Position numbers and translations under genes: made by a program. Of a stretch of DNA of 64,000 nucleotides, positions 1 through 8,572 are shown one piece after another. The notes below the pieces were generated by a model, which saw only the letters and a program-made list of their open reading frames with translations, was not told where the DNA came from and searched no databases. Source of the DNA: Pseudoalteromonas sp. (GTDB taxonomy: Bacteria > Pseudomonadota > Gammaproteobacteria > Enterobacterales > Alteromonadaceae); the NCBI RefSeq assembly GCF_018402495.1, contig NZ_JAGYIU010000003.1, forward strand, positions 372,001 to 436,000. Reading direction: 5' to 3'. Each line of letters starts with the position of its first letter. Positions within the stretch are counted from its first letter, which is position 1.

Positions 1-12
1 ATTGAGGTTTAT

Positions 13-273
13 ATGGAAAAACGACTAAAGCAGATCAGCACAACGCAGTTTATTTTACTCGGATTATTATTTGCTACTGTGTCAGGGCTCGCGTTAATAT
101 TTTTTGCAGGTTTAGAGTGTGTTTCTATGTATTACCCTAAATTGAGGAGTTATTTAACTTGGTGTTTAAAAGCACTTACTCGTTCATGTGCTTATTTAGA
201 TAAAAAATTAGCAAAACACACATTTTCGGCCATAAAAAATGCCAGCTGTTGCTGGCATTTTTTAACGAGCTAA
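13..273 (+). CDS. small hypothetical membrane protein (doubtful)
   Basis: An 86-codon frame with a GAGG ribosome-binding site about 5 nt before its ATG. Residues 12-36 form one hydrophobic segment that could span the membrane; the rest is basic and cysteine-rich. I recognise no family. Its last codons run through the hairpin at 234-263 that looks like the ppsA terminator, which is unusual for a real gene. It may be genuine with a shared terminator, or a chance frame. Confidence 0.4.
   Translation: MEKRLKQISTTQFILLGLLFATVSGLALIFFAGLECVSMYYPKLRSYLTWCLKALTRSCAYLDKKLAKHTFSAIKNASCCWHFLTS
234..263. terminator. terminator at the end of ppsA, usable in both directions
   Basis: Stem GCCAGC/GCTGGC with a TGTT loop, flanked by A6 on the left and T6 on the right. 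It lies just beyond the ppsA stop codon. Confidence 0.85.
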
Positions 274-274
274 T

Positions 275-2650
275 TTACTTAGCAAGTTTGTCTGCTAAAT
301 ATAACCATGTTTCTAGTACTGTATCTGGGTTAAGTGAAACAGAATCAATACCCTGCTCTACTAGCCATGCAGCAAAATCTTCATGATCTGAAGGACCTTG
401 GCCACATATACCTACATACTTACCTTTTTCTTTCGCGGTTTTAATTGCCATAGAAAGCAGCTTTTTGATTGCAGGGTCGCGTTCATCAAATAAGTGCGCA
501 ATTAAACCTGAATCACGGTCAAGACCAAGCGTTAACTGAGTTAAATCGTTAGAGCCGATAGAGAAACCATCGAAGTATTCTAAAAATTCTTCAGCCATAA
601 GTGCATTTGAAGGAAGCTCACACATCATAATTACTTTAAGACCATTTTCGCCACGTTTAAGGCCATGTTCTTCAAGTAATTCAATAACGCGTTTACCTTC
701 TTCAAGGGTACGTACGAATGGGATCATGATTTCAATGTTAGTCATATCCATAGTATTTCTAACGCGTTTTATTGCTTCACACTCAAGGGCAAAACAATCA
801 CGGAAATCTTCAGAGATATAACGCGCAGCGCCACGGAAACCAATCATTGGGTTTTCTTCTTCTGGCTCGTATTGCTGGCCGCCCACTAAGTTAGCGTATT
901 CGTTTGATTTAAAATCAGACATACGCACAATTACACGCTCTGGTGCAAATGCACAACCTAGAGTAGAAATACCTTCAACAAGTTTGCCAATATAGAATTC
1001 AACTGGTGATTCGTAACCGGCAATCATGTCAGTGATTTCGGCTTTTAATGCATCAGTTTGTGCATCAAAATTTAATAATGCTTTAGGGTGAACACCAATC
1101 ATACGGTTGATGATAAACTCAACGCGTGCAAGGCCAACACCTGAATGTGGTAAACGTGCAAAATCGAATGCGCGATCTGGGTTACCTACGTTCATCATTA
1201 CTTTCATTGGCAGTTCAGGCATTTCGTCAACACGTGAAGTAAGTACTTCAAAGTCTAAGATACCTTCATAGATGAAACCAGTATCGCCTTCGGCACATGA
1301 TACAGTAACTTCTTGACCTGCTTTAATTAAATCTGTGGCATTACCACAACCAACAACGGCTGGAATACCTAACTCACGTGCAATAATCGCAGCATGACAA
1401 GTACGGCCACCACGATTTGTAACAATCGCCGCTGCACGTTTCATGATAGGTTCCCAATCTGGGTCGGTCATATCGGTAACTAAAATGTCACCTACTTGTA
1501 CTTGGTCCATCTCTTTGATTGAATCAAGAACACGTACAACACCGCTACCAATTTTATGACCAATTGCACGGCCTTCAACAACAACATTGCTGCTGCCATT
1601 CAGTTGGAAGCGTTCCATTACGTTAGTGTCTTCGTTTGAACGAACTGTTTCTGGACGCGCTTGAACTATATATAGTTTGCCATCGTTACCATCTTTTGCC
1701 CATTCGATGTCCATTGGACGACCGTAATGTTTTTCAATGATTACAGCTTGTTTGGCAAGGTTTTGCACTTCTTCATCTGTAATCGAGAATTTGTTTGAAA
1801 GCGCTGGATCTACATCAACAATTTCTACTTGTTTGCCGTGAGCTTTGTCTTGTGAGTAAATCATTTGAATGGCTTTAGAGCCAATATTGCGACGAACTAC
1901 AGATGGCTTGTTTTTAAGCAGCGTTGGTTTATGAACATAAAATTCATCAGGATTTACCGCACCCTGTACAACCATTTCACCCAAACCATAGCTTGATGTA
2001 ATAAATACAACATCTTCAAAACCAGATTCAGTATCAATACTAAACATAACGCCTGATGCTGATTTATCTGAGCGAACCATGCGTTGAATACCTGCTGATA
2101 AGGCAACACCACGGTGATCGTAGCCTTGGTGAACACGATAAGAAATTGCACGGTCATTAAATAACGAAGCGAATACGTGTTTGATGGCTGTCATTACAGA
2201 ATCAATACCAACAACGTTTAAAAACGTTTCTTGTTGGCCTGCAAAAGAGGCATCTGGCATATCTTCAGCGGTTGCTGATGAACGAACAGCAAATGAAACA
2301 TCTGCAGTTGTGTCGCCATGTAGCTGGCTGTATGCGTCGCGGATTGCTTTGTCTAGACTAGGTTGGAATGGGGTATCGATAATCCACTGGCGGATATCGG
2401 CGCCGACTTTGGCGAGTGTGTTTACATCATCAACATCGAGTGTATCTAAAATGTCATGAATTTTTGCGTTGAGTCCTGATTGTTCTAAAAACTCGTTAAA
2501 AGCGTCTGAGGTAGTAGCAAAACCACCTGGGACTTGCACACCTGCGTTAGCTAAGTTTGAAATCATTTCACCAAGTGAGGCATTTTTACCGCCAACTCGA
2601 GGAACATCTTGCATACCAAGCTCTTGATACCAGAGAACGTATTCTTGCAC
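275..2650 (-). CDS. ppsA: phosphoenolpyruvate synthase
   Basis: Cytosolic enzyme making PEP from pyruvate and ATP, releasing AMP and phosphate; it allows gluconeogenesis from C3 compounds. In order: an N-terminal ATP/pyruvate-binding domain opening with [11 protein letters not shown], the mobile phosphohistidine domain with GGRTCHAAI (catalytic His near residue 419; E. coli His421), and a C-terminal PEP-binding barrel with GSNDLTQL. I chose the GTG at 2650 rather than the upstream ATG at 2671, because GGAG lies 7 nt before the GTG and the upstream extension is not family-like. This gives 791 aa, the usual length. Divergent from ppsR, which encodes its regulator. Confidence 0.96.
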   Translation of the reverse strand: MQEYVLWYQELGMQDVPRVGGKNASLGEMISNLANAGVQVPGGFATTSDAFNEFLEQSGLNAKIHDILDTLDVDDVNTLAKVGADIRQWIIDTPFQPSLDKAIRDAYSQLHGDTTADVSFAVRSSATAEDMPDASFAGQQETFLNVVGIDSVMTAIKHVFASLFNDRAISYRVHQGYDHRGVALSAGIQRMVRSDKSASGVMFSIDTESGFEDVVFITSSYGLGEMVVQGAVNPDEFYVHKPTLLKNKPSVVRRNIGSKAIQMIYSQDKAHGKQVEIVDVDPALSNKFSITDEEVQNLAKQAVIIEKHYGRPMDIEWAKDGNDGKLYIVQARPETVRSNEDTNVMERFQLNGSSNVVVEGRAIGHKIGSGVVRVLDSIKEMDQVQVGDILVTDMTDPDWEPIMKRAAAIVTNRGGRTCHAAIIARELGIPAVVGCGNATDLIKAGQEVTVSCAEGDTGFIYEGILDFEVLTSRVDEMPELPMKVMMNVGNPDRAFDFARLPHSGVGLARVEFIINRMIGVHPKALLNFDAQTDALKAEITDMIAGYESPVEFYIGKLVEGISTLGCAFAPERVIVRMSDFKSNEYANLVGGQQYEPEEENPMIGFRGAARYISEDFRDCFALECEAIKRVRNTMDMTNIEIMIPFVRTLEEGKRVIELLEEHGLKRGENGLKVIMMCELPSNALMAEEFLEYFDGFSIGSNDLTQLTLGLDRDSGLIAHLFDERDPAIKKLLSMAIKTAKEKGKYVGICGQGPSDHEDFAAWLVEQGIDSVSLNPDTVLETWLYLADKLAK

Positions 2651-2804
2651 GGATCTTTCTCCAAAAAACAAATTGTAGTAGTAACTGTGAGAGTTAAGAA
2701 AGAAAACCTTTTATAAAGGTCGCCACCATTCTACACTGGCAAACGTCCCCACGTAAACCGTGATACACTGATTTTAAAATTAAATGCAATAAAAAAGAGG
2801 CTTT

Positions 2805-3614
2805 ATGAGAACTGCGTTTTATATTTCAGATGGCACAGCAATCACATCTGAAGTGTTTGGTCATGCGACTTTATCTTTATTCCCTGTCGAATTTAATCAT
2901 AAAACAATCCCTTTTGTAGAAACTGAAGAAAAAGCGCATGAAATAAAAGCGCTTATTAACGCCACGTCATCTAAGCAAGGTGAAAAGCCTTTGGTGTTTT
3001 TTACTTTTGTGAATCATAAGTTGTCTGAGATTATTCGCTCAGCGGATGCAGTTTCATACGATTTTTTAAGTACCTATAGTGAAAAAATTGAAAAAGAATT
3101 AAATGTGGCGCCAGTACCAAAAGTACACAGAACACACTCTATTCATGAAAAAAGTTATGATTTTAGAATTGATGCCGTTAATTACGCGTTGATGAATGAT
3201 GATGGTGGCAACATTAAAAACTTTGCGGAGGCTGATATTATTTTAGTTGGCGTTAGTCGAAGTGGTAAAACACCCACCAGTCTTTATTTAGCGTTACAGT
3301 ATGGCATTAAAGCAGCCAATTACCCGATCACCGAAGACGACTTAGAAAGCGAAGGTTTACCAAAATGCTTAGTGCCTTATAAGCATAAACTGTTTGGCTT
3401 AACTATTGATCCAGAGCGTTTGGCTGCAATAAGAGACAGACGCATGGCAAATTCAAAATACGCATCAATCAGGCAGTGTCGTATCGAAGTAAGAGAAGTA
3501 GAAATGCTGTATAAAAAACATAAAATTGCCCATTTAAATTCTACTCATCATTCTGTTGAAGAAATTTCAGCAAAAATCATTTCTGATACAGGCCTTGAGC
3601 GTCGTAAGTACTAA
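2805..3614 (+). CDS. ppsR: PEP synthase regulatory protein (kinase/pyrophosphorylase)
   Basis: DUF299-family bifunctional enzyme that inactivates PEP synthase by ADP-dependent threonine phosphorylation and reactivates it by phosphate-dependent removal. The 269 aa are full length. The P-loop-like GVSRSGKT lies at residues 149-156. The N-terminus begins with the family's typical FYISDGTAIT. It is divergent from ppsA with about 150 bp between starts, the usual arrangement of this regulator-target pair. Confidence 0.95.
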   Translation: MRTAFYISDGTAITSEVFGHATLSLFPVEFNHKTIPFVETEEKAHEIKALINATSSKQGEKPLVFFTFVNHKLSEIIRSADAVSYDFLSTYSEKIEKELNVAPVPKVHRTHSIHEKSYDFRIDAVNYALMNDDGGNIKNFAEADIILVGVSRSGKTPTSLYLALQYGIKAANYPITEDDLESEGLPKCLVPYKHKLFGLTIDPERLAAIRDRRMANSKYASIRQCRIEVREVEMLYKKHKIAHLNSTHHSVEEISAKIISDTGLERRKY

Positions 3615-3657
3615 CAAACTAATGTGTGATTTAAGCGCGTAATCACAGTTAATACAC

Positions 3658-3686
3658 AAAAAAGCCGCTAAATAAAAGCGGCTTTT
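3658..3686. terminator. bidirectional terminator between ppsR and the DAHP synthase gene
   Basis: AAAAGCCGC pairs with GCGGCTTTT across a 9-nt loop, with A and T runs on either side. It serves the two convergent genes. Confidence 0.85.
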
Positions 3687-3704
3687 GGTATTTATGAGCG
3701 GGTA

Positions 3705-5054
3705 TTATTTACGCGCATCTTTTAGTAAATCAGCTACTAAAAATCCAAGCTCTAATACTTGATCAGCATTTAAGCGTGGGTCACATTGTGTTTTGTAGCG
3801 CTGAGCAAGGTCATCGTCAGATAAACCGTATGCACCGCCAGTACACTCTGTTACATGTTGGCCGGTCATTTCTAAATGAACACCGCCTGCGTAAGAACCC
3901 TCCGCTTTATGAACAGCAAAGAATTGGCTAATTTCGCGCATGATATTATCAAAGCTACGCGTTTTGTAACCTGAGCTGGCTTTTTCAGTATTGCCATGCA
4001 TTGGATCTGAGCTCCAAATTACTTTGCGACCTTCTTGCTGTACTTTACGCACCAGCGCAGGTAACTTCTCTGGTAATACATCCGCACCCATTCGCGTGAT
4101 AAGTGTTAATCGACCTGGAATATTATCCGGGTTAAGTGCATCGATTAAACGGATAAGCTCATCTGGGTCCATACCTGGTCCAACTTTAACGCCAATTGGG
4201 TTTTTAATACCTTTAAAGAATTCAATATGAGCATGGTCTAACTGGCGAGTACGTTCACCAATCCAAACAAAGTGTGCTGAACAATCGTACCAGTCACCTG
4301 ATAAATGGTCTCTACGTGTTAATGCTTCTTCGTAGCCTAGTAATAACGCTTCGTGTGACGTGTATAAATCAGTTTCTTTTAAGCTTGGCGCTATCGTTGA
4401 ATTAATACCACACACTTCCATAAATTCTAACGCGTCTTGAATTTTGTCTGCAAGTTGTTGGTATTTTGCTTTTTGTGGATTAGCAGCAACAAAGCCCATG
4501 TTCCAACGGTTAACTTGATGTAAGTCGGCAAGTCCACCTTGTGCAAAAGCGCGTAGCAAATTTAGCGTTGCTGCACTGTGATGATATGCAGTCATTAAAC
4601 GCTGAGGGTCTGGAATACGCGCTTCTTCAGTAAACTCAAAGTTATTTACTATATCACCACGATAAGATGGCAACGAAACGCCGTCTATTGTTTCTAAGTC
4701 GGCCGAACGAGGCTTAGCGTACTGACCTGCCATACGTGCAATTTTAACAACCGGGCACTTTCCACCATAGGTTAGTACTACAGCCATTTGTAAGATGGTT
4801 TTAAATGTATCGCGAATATTAGCGGCATTAAAGTCGTTAAACGATTCTGCGCAATCTCCACCTTGAAGTAAAAAGGCACGGCCTTCGCATACGTCTTCAA
4901 GTTGTTTAAATAAACTTCTTGTTTCTTCGGCAAATACTAAAGGCGGTGCACTTTTGAGTTGGCTTTCTACCGACTTTAATACGTCTTGATCTGGATACTG
5001 TGGTTGCTGCAGTATTGGCAGTTCTCTCCAGCTATTTGGGTTCCACGATTGCAT
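3705..5054 (-). CDS. class II 3-deoxy-7-phosphoheptulonate (DAHP) synthase
   Basis: First enzyme of the shikimate pathway, condensing PEP and erythrose 4-phosphate. About 449 aa, of the plant-like class II type rather than the 350-aa AroFGH type. Visible family blocks are [31 protein letters not shown] and [10 protein letters not shown], plus [10 protein letters not shown] near the C-terminus. Two ATGs lie 6 nt apart (5060 and 5054). GAGG is well spaced only for the second, so I start at 5054. It is convergent with ppsR and next to ppsA, which makes its substrate PEP, although the two genes are not one operon. Confidence 0.93.
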   Translation of the reverse strand: MQSWNPNSWRELPILQQPQYPDQDVLKSVESQLKSAPPLVFAEETRSLFKQLEDVCEGRAFLLQGGDCAESFNDFNAANIRDTFKTILQMAVVLTYGGKCPVVKIARMAGQYAKPRSADLETIDGVSLPSYRGDIVNNFEFTEEARIPDPQRLMTAYHHSAATLNLLRAFAQGGLADLHQVNRWNMGFVAANPQKAKYQQLADKIQDALEFMEVCGINSTIAPSLKETDLYTSHEALLLGYEEALTRRDHLSGDWYDCSAHFVWIGERTRQLDHAHIEFFKGIKNPIGVKVGPGMDPDELIRLIDALNPDNIPGRLTLITRMGADVLPEKLPALVRKVQQEGRKVIWSSDPMHGNTEKASSGYKTRSFDNIMREISQFFAVHKAEGSYAGGVHLEMTGQHVTECTGGAYGLSDDDLAQRYKTQCDPRLNADQVLELGFLVADLLKDARK

Positions 5055-5326
5055 GTTCATTCCTCATTCCTATTACCTGATGTAATGAAATTAACGTATG
5101 CAGTGTGCTTTGTTCAAGGAATAAATACACTATTTACCAATTATTTAGTTATTAGTTAAATTTTAATAAGATTTAAGAGGCTATTTTGAGTTACTTTTGA
5201 TGAGCAAGTTTATAAAGTAAAAACAAATAAACATTTAAAAACAATAATCTAAGTAGGTAGAATGTGCATTATAATGGCTTGAGTAGAAGCTTAACATCTA
5301 AGCGATGGTAATACAGATAGTAATAG

Positions 5327-5346
5327 GAACACATCATACTTAATTT
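5327..5346 (-). promoter_or_regulatory. Ter-like Tus-binding site 1
   Basis: On the minus strand this reads AAATTAAGTATGATGTGTTC. It shares AAGTATG-N-TGT with E. coli TerB (AATAAGTATGTTGTAACT), including the G opposite the key C6. By E. coli rules the blocking face is on the right, so leftward forks from the origin should stop here. It is identical over 20 bp to site 2. Binding is inferred. Confidence 0.7.
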
Positions 5347-5515
5347 GCCCTAATGTAATCTTAACTTTACGGTTGATTTTAAAAAATAATGCTACTCAAT
5401 TATGCGCTTTTAAATATTTATGCTAGCGCTGCACACAAAGCTGTGTGATCTAACTCCCCCCCTTCTATATACTTCCTTTAATTTAGTGTGTGAAAGCAAT
5501 TAAATAAGCTATAAA

Positions 5516-5535
5516 GAACACATCATACTTAATTT
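5516..5535 (-). promoter_or_regulatory. Ter-like Tus-binding site 2
   Basis: Exact 20-bp copy of site 1 in the same orientation, 189 bp to its right. It is the first site in blocking orientation that a leftward fork from the Rep origin would meet. Confidence 0.72.
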
Positions 5536-5614
5536 AATTTTTGATATAACTTAGCAAAAGAATATAATTTAAATATATAACTACCAAAGAAAAAGGTTAT
5601 TTGCGAAAATACCA

Positions 5615-5632
5615 GATAAGTAAGATGTGTTC
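5615..5632 (+). promoter_or_regulatory. Ter-like Tus-binding site 3, at the tus 5' end
   Basis: GATAAGTAAGATGTGTTC on the plus strand, opposite to sites 1 and 2, matching their core with one substitution. It ends 14 nt before the tus start codon. In E. coli TerB overlaps the tus promoter and gives autorepression, and the same is likely here. As a fork barrier it faces rightward-moving forks. Confidence 0.68.
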
Positions 5633-5646
5633 TAGGTGAATAGCTA

Positions 5647-6522
5647 ATGGTTACAAAAGTACAAATAAGAAGTCAGTTTGATTTACTCAATGAATTAACA
5701 CTTTGCTTAATTGATGAGCTTAAAGAGGTTGGCTTTGCCAAAGCAGAGTATTTTCAATTACCTGAGATTAGTAGTACTGAAGAAAATATAATCCCTGAGT
5801 CTATAAACGTTTCAAAAATAACAGGGAAATTGGCGCATAAAGCAATTTTAAATGCTTTCTCAGATATGTATAAAAAGCCAGGGCTAAGCAGCCGAGTATT
5901 AAAGCGACACCCTGGTTTGCTAGTAATACAAGATGCGAATAAACAAGCCATTGTTGATCGCATAGCTCAAGTAAATAGTGCAAAAGCAGCTTTTAAAAAT
6001 TGTATTTTAGCGATAGATAATAACGACGCGCGATTTGAAGCGGTGCATAATGCAATGCCAAATTTAATAACGCTTGCGGCGTATCGTAAAATTCATAGTG
6101 AAATTGAATCCCCTTTTTCTGTTCGCTTTACTTGGATGCATAAACACGCAACCAAAACACTTACAAAAAAAATGGCGCTTGAAATGTTAGAAAAATCGGC
6201 AGGCTATAAAAACCCGCGAATGATTGATCAGCAAAAATGGCAGTCACTGGTTGCACAAGAACAGGTTCGAGTAGCCAGTTTGGGTGAAAAAGAAAAATTG
6301 CGAATTAGGCGCCCTACTCGAGTTAGCCCTCAAGTTAATGTGAGGTACACTGCACAAAATCGCTATCATGTTAGTGCAGCTTTACCTTTTATACTAATTA
6401 ACCCACAGCCCGACGTAAAATTTGGCGAACTACCGAGTTACCAAAAAACCTTATCGCATCCCCGAAAACGCGAATATGATTTTCTAGTGGACCGATTATA
6501 TTTAGAACAAGTAACTAAATAA
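5647..6522 (+). CDS. tus: Tus-family replication terminus-binding protein
   Basis: Binds Ter sites and stops the replicative helicase in one direction. At 291 aa it is close to E. coli Tus (309 aa). I align, from memory of the E. coli protein, HPGLLVIQ with LPGVLCYQ, MPNLITLAAYR with LPGLITLNAYR, RFTWMHKHATKTLTK with RFGWANKHIIKNLHR, EMLEKS with AQLEKS, and EKLRIRRPTRVSPQVNVRY with AKLKIKRPVKVQPIARVWY. These blocks include the DNA-contacting strands. The start follows an AGG about 9 nt upstream. It lies between a Ter-like cluster and a plasmid-type rep gene, convergent with rep. This placement fits local fork arrest near the origin. Confidence 0.9.
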   Translation: MVTKVQIRSQFDLLNELTLCLIDELKEVGFAKAEYFQLPEISSTEENIIPESINVSKITGKLAHKAILNAFSDMYKKPGLSSRVLKRHPGLLVIQDANKQAIVDRIAQVNSAKAAFKNCILAIDNNDARFEAVHNAMPNLITLAAYRKIHSEIESPFSVRFTWMHKHATKTLTKKMALEMLEKSAGYKNPRMIDQQKWQSLVAQEQVRVASLGEKEKLRIRRPTRVSPQVNVRYTAQNRYHVSAALPFILINPQPDVKFGELPSYQKTLSHPRKREYDFLVDRLYLEQVTK

Positions 6523-6530
6523 ATTATGTT

Positions 6531-6555
6531 AAAAAGGCCACATTATGTGGCCTTT
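6531..6555. terminator. terminator between tus and rep
   Basis: Near-perfect hairpin AAAGGCCACAT/ATGTGGCCTTT. The T5 run lies on the minus strand, so it best serves rep. On the plus strand it is followed by a weaker TTTAATAT tail for tus. Confidence 0.8.
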
Positions 6556-6584
6556 AATATATTTGTTGGTAAAAATGAATAGAA

Positions 6585-7799
6585 TTACTTTTCTACAATT
6601 TCTTCCAGCTTATCTTCATCAATCAATACCGCATTTTCAACAATGCGTTTACCGCCTTGTATTTCAATACGCTTATTATGTTTATTTAATGCCAATATCT
6701 CATCACAAAATTGATCAGACGGATGCATTTCATAAGTGTAATCGACTATGTTGCCGGTTTTATCATCTTTAACATTGGTAATGCTATATTCAGATATTGC
6801 TCCTTTTTCAATTAAATCTTTCATCGTGGTTGTCATATCACGACGCAGTGCTTTTAATTTATTTTCGGTAATATCATCCGTTGAGTAAATAGAGCCATAT
6901 TTTTCCATAATAGAAAGTAATCTAAAATGGTAGGTTTTTCCTGGTGCTGCATAACGCCATAAATGATATAAACGTAGCATCATCCAACGCGATAATCCGC
7001 GTTTTAATTCTTGTGCACTGTTAAAGTAATAACCTTTGTATTCAAGGTTATCAATCATGTTGTGTACAAATGCATTTAAACACGCAACACATTTTACGTT
7101 TCCGCCTTGGCCTTTCTTACCACTAAAGTGCAAAGACGATAAAAAGTTCATATTCGACTCGTAAAACGAATCATCAATATCAGAATTTTTAGTATCCGTT
7201 GCAGAATATTTAAAAGAAAGTTTAGAACCTTGCAATGCTTCAAGCGACTCTTTAATTTGAGGATATGGCATAGATTGACCAACCGCTTTAAGCTCTTGTG
7301 CTAATTCGTTCATAGAAAACACAACGGCATATTGAATACCGGACTTAAAATTAATTTTTACTATTTTACCTTTTGAAGCTAAACGAATAAGTGCACGCTC
7401 AACTTTTTCTTCTCTATCCGATGGCCAAACCAAATATTCTACATCTTCACCGTCTTTACGAGTACTGACCACAGCCGGTGTTATTTTTATCTCACCATCA
7501 TATAAAATACCGTCTACTTTTTCAGATATTTTACGTGTAATAATGGTTTTTTTAGGAGCTTCTTCAAGTGGCAGTTTTTTATGTCCAGAGCGAACAAAAC
7601 GTCCCCACAGATCATAATGGTTAAATGTGTTAGAGTAAGCGCGTAACCCATGGGCTGCATTTTCTATCGAAATTCGCACATCTTTATTATCTGTAAATAG
7701 TGCTAGGCTTTCGTTATCGATTGCACTTTCCACCCCGTGAATTTGGCCCCTAAGTGTATCAGGCAAGTTATCTACCGAGATGTTGACCTTTCGGCTCAT
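6585..7799 (-). CDS. plasmid-type replication initiator (Rep) of the replicon
   Basis: 404 aa. Expected to bind the iterons around 7.87-8.30 kb and open the origin. The middle and C-terminal parts (KRGLSRWMMLRLYHLWRYA, then the LKALRRDMTTTMKDLIEKG helix) resemble winged-helix plasmid initiators. I cannot assign the exact Rep family. I use the ATG at 7799: GGAA lies 8 nt upstream, and the 18 upstream codons look like untranslated leader. Iterons at 7870-7966 sit just upstream of the start, so Rep probably represses its own promoter. It is transcribed away from the origin and divergent from parA. Confidence 0.85.
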   Translation of the reverse strand: MSRKVNISVDNLPDTLRGQIHGVESAIDNESLALFTDNKDVRISIENAAHGLRAYSNTFNHYDLWGRFVRSGHKKLPLEEAPKKTIITRKISEKVDGILYDGEIKITPAVVSTRKDGEDVEYLVWPSDREEKVERALIRLASKGKIVKINFKSGIQYAVVFSMNELAQELKAVGQSMPYPQIKESLEALQGSKLSFKYSATDTKNSDIDDSFYESNMNFLSSLHFSGKKGQGGNVKCVACLNAFVHNMIDNLEYKGYYFNSAQELKRGLSRWMMLRLYHLWRYAAPGKTYHFRLLSIMEKYGSIYSTDDITENKLKALRRDMTTTMKDLIEKGAISEYSITNVKDDKTGNIVDYTYEMHPSDQFCDEILALNKHNKRIEIQGGKRIVENAVLIDEDKLEEIVEK

Positions 7800-8074
7800 G
7801 GTTTTTATTTCCGTTTTTATTGTGACAGCTAATAACAACACATAAAGCCACAAAAGTTAAATGTTTAAGTTAGTATAAAAGTGATCTGACTTCAAATAAA
7901 ATGCTCAGATCAGTATTTTACTAAGGAAAACTTAAAACAGCGGTTTTCAGATCACATTTTTACTAACTGAGTGTTGATAAGCCAAATTTTTACTAACTAA
8001 ATAATAATTTTGTCCATTACAAAGTGTTTTTTTTTATATTTTACACGACAAATTATATAAAAATTTTAAACCCC

Positions 8075-8083
8075 TGTGGATAA
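8075..8083 (-). promoter_or_regulatory. DnaA box
   Basis: TGTGGATAA is a perfect match to the consensus TTATCCACA on the minus strand. Weaker one-mismatch boxes occur near 8171-8179 and 8245-8253. Confidence 0.75.
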
Positions 8084-8100
8084 GCTTAGTTCGAGTTAGC

Positions 8101-8137
8101 ATAGATCTGATCTGTACTTACTACAGATCAGATCTAT
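8101..8137. repeat. perfect 16-bp inverted repeat of two facing iterons
   Basis: ATAGATCTGATCTGTA and its exact complement are separated by CTTAC. Each arm extends outward into a TTAG(C/T)ATAGATCTGATCTG iteron variant. Four GATC sites lie within 37 bp. This is likely a Rep dimer site or handcuffing/regulatory site. Confidence 0.75.
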
Positions 8138-8482
8138 ACTAATTAAACCCTTCATTATCGCTAATGGCTAGTGCATAACTTTATAATTTACTTAGTAAAA
8201 ATATGATCTGCATGGGTATACTTGTGAGTAACTCAGTGCTTAACCTGTGCGTAACTCAGGTCGTAAATTCTCGCTTAGTAAAAAGCTGATCTGCAAGTAG
8301 ATAAGGATCTGATCTTAACCACGTACAATGCTGATCCACTATTTTTAATATTATTTATATAAATCATTACGTTATATATGTATTTTACACTCTTAGCCTT
8401 TAATACCTTATATATTTAACCATACTTAAACTTCTTTATTTATACTAAGCAATCTTAAAGGGGTAAAAATTATTTTATATGT

Positions 8483-8501
8483 CATGTATTTAAAAGACAT
8501 G
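8483..8501. promoter_or_regulatory. inverted repeat upstream of parA (candidate Par operator)
   Basis: CATGT and ACATG are separated by 9 nt, partly overlapping the palindrome GACATGTC. It lies directly upstream of the parA promoter, where P1/F-type ParA proteins repress their operon. Binding is inferred. Confidence 0.4.
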
Positions 8502-8517
8502 TCGCCTTAAATAGTTG

Positions 8518-8546
8518 TTTACAGCTAATTGAATGGACATTATACT
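8518..8546 (+). promoter_or_regulatory. parAB promoter
   Basis: TTTACA (8518-8523), a 17-nt spacer and TATACT (8541-8546), ending 26 nt before the parA ATG. Confidence 0.6.
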
Positions 8547-8572
8547 AAACACCTAACTTTGAGGAATAAAGT

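Larger units (their letters stand above)
5055..5646. other. AT-rich intergenic region carrying Ter-like sites (putative replication terminus)
   Basis: 592 bp without a gene. It holds three copies of an AAGTANGATGTGTTC element, annotated separately, two on the minus strand and one on the plus strand just before tus. A TATAAT-like box lies near 5270, and a run of seven C at about 5456-5462. I see no other coding or RNA feature. Confidence 0.6.
7800..8572. other. predicted replication origin (ori) of the replicon
   Basis: 773 bp between divergent rep and parA. Copies of a 20-bp element, consensus TTAGTAAAAANNTGATCTGN, lie at 7870-7889 (+), 7905-7924 (-), 7947-7966 (-), 8192-8211 (+) and 8275-8294 (+), and two more form the inverted pair at 8101-8137. 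A half copy lies near 7985-7998 and a degenerate one near 8296-8316. A perfect DnaA box (TGTGGATAA) is at 8075-8083, next to a very AT-rich stretch at about 7995-8070 that could be the unwinding element. Most iterons contain GATC, so Dam methylation may time initiation. Confidence 0.85.

Noticed and set aside
6545..6772. 75-aa frame antisense to the end of rep
   Set aside because: Starts inside the tus/rep terminator and shadows rep codons.
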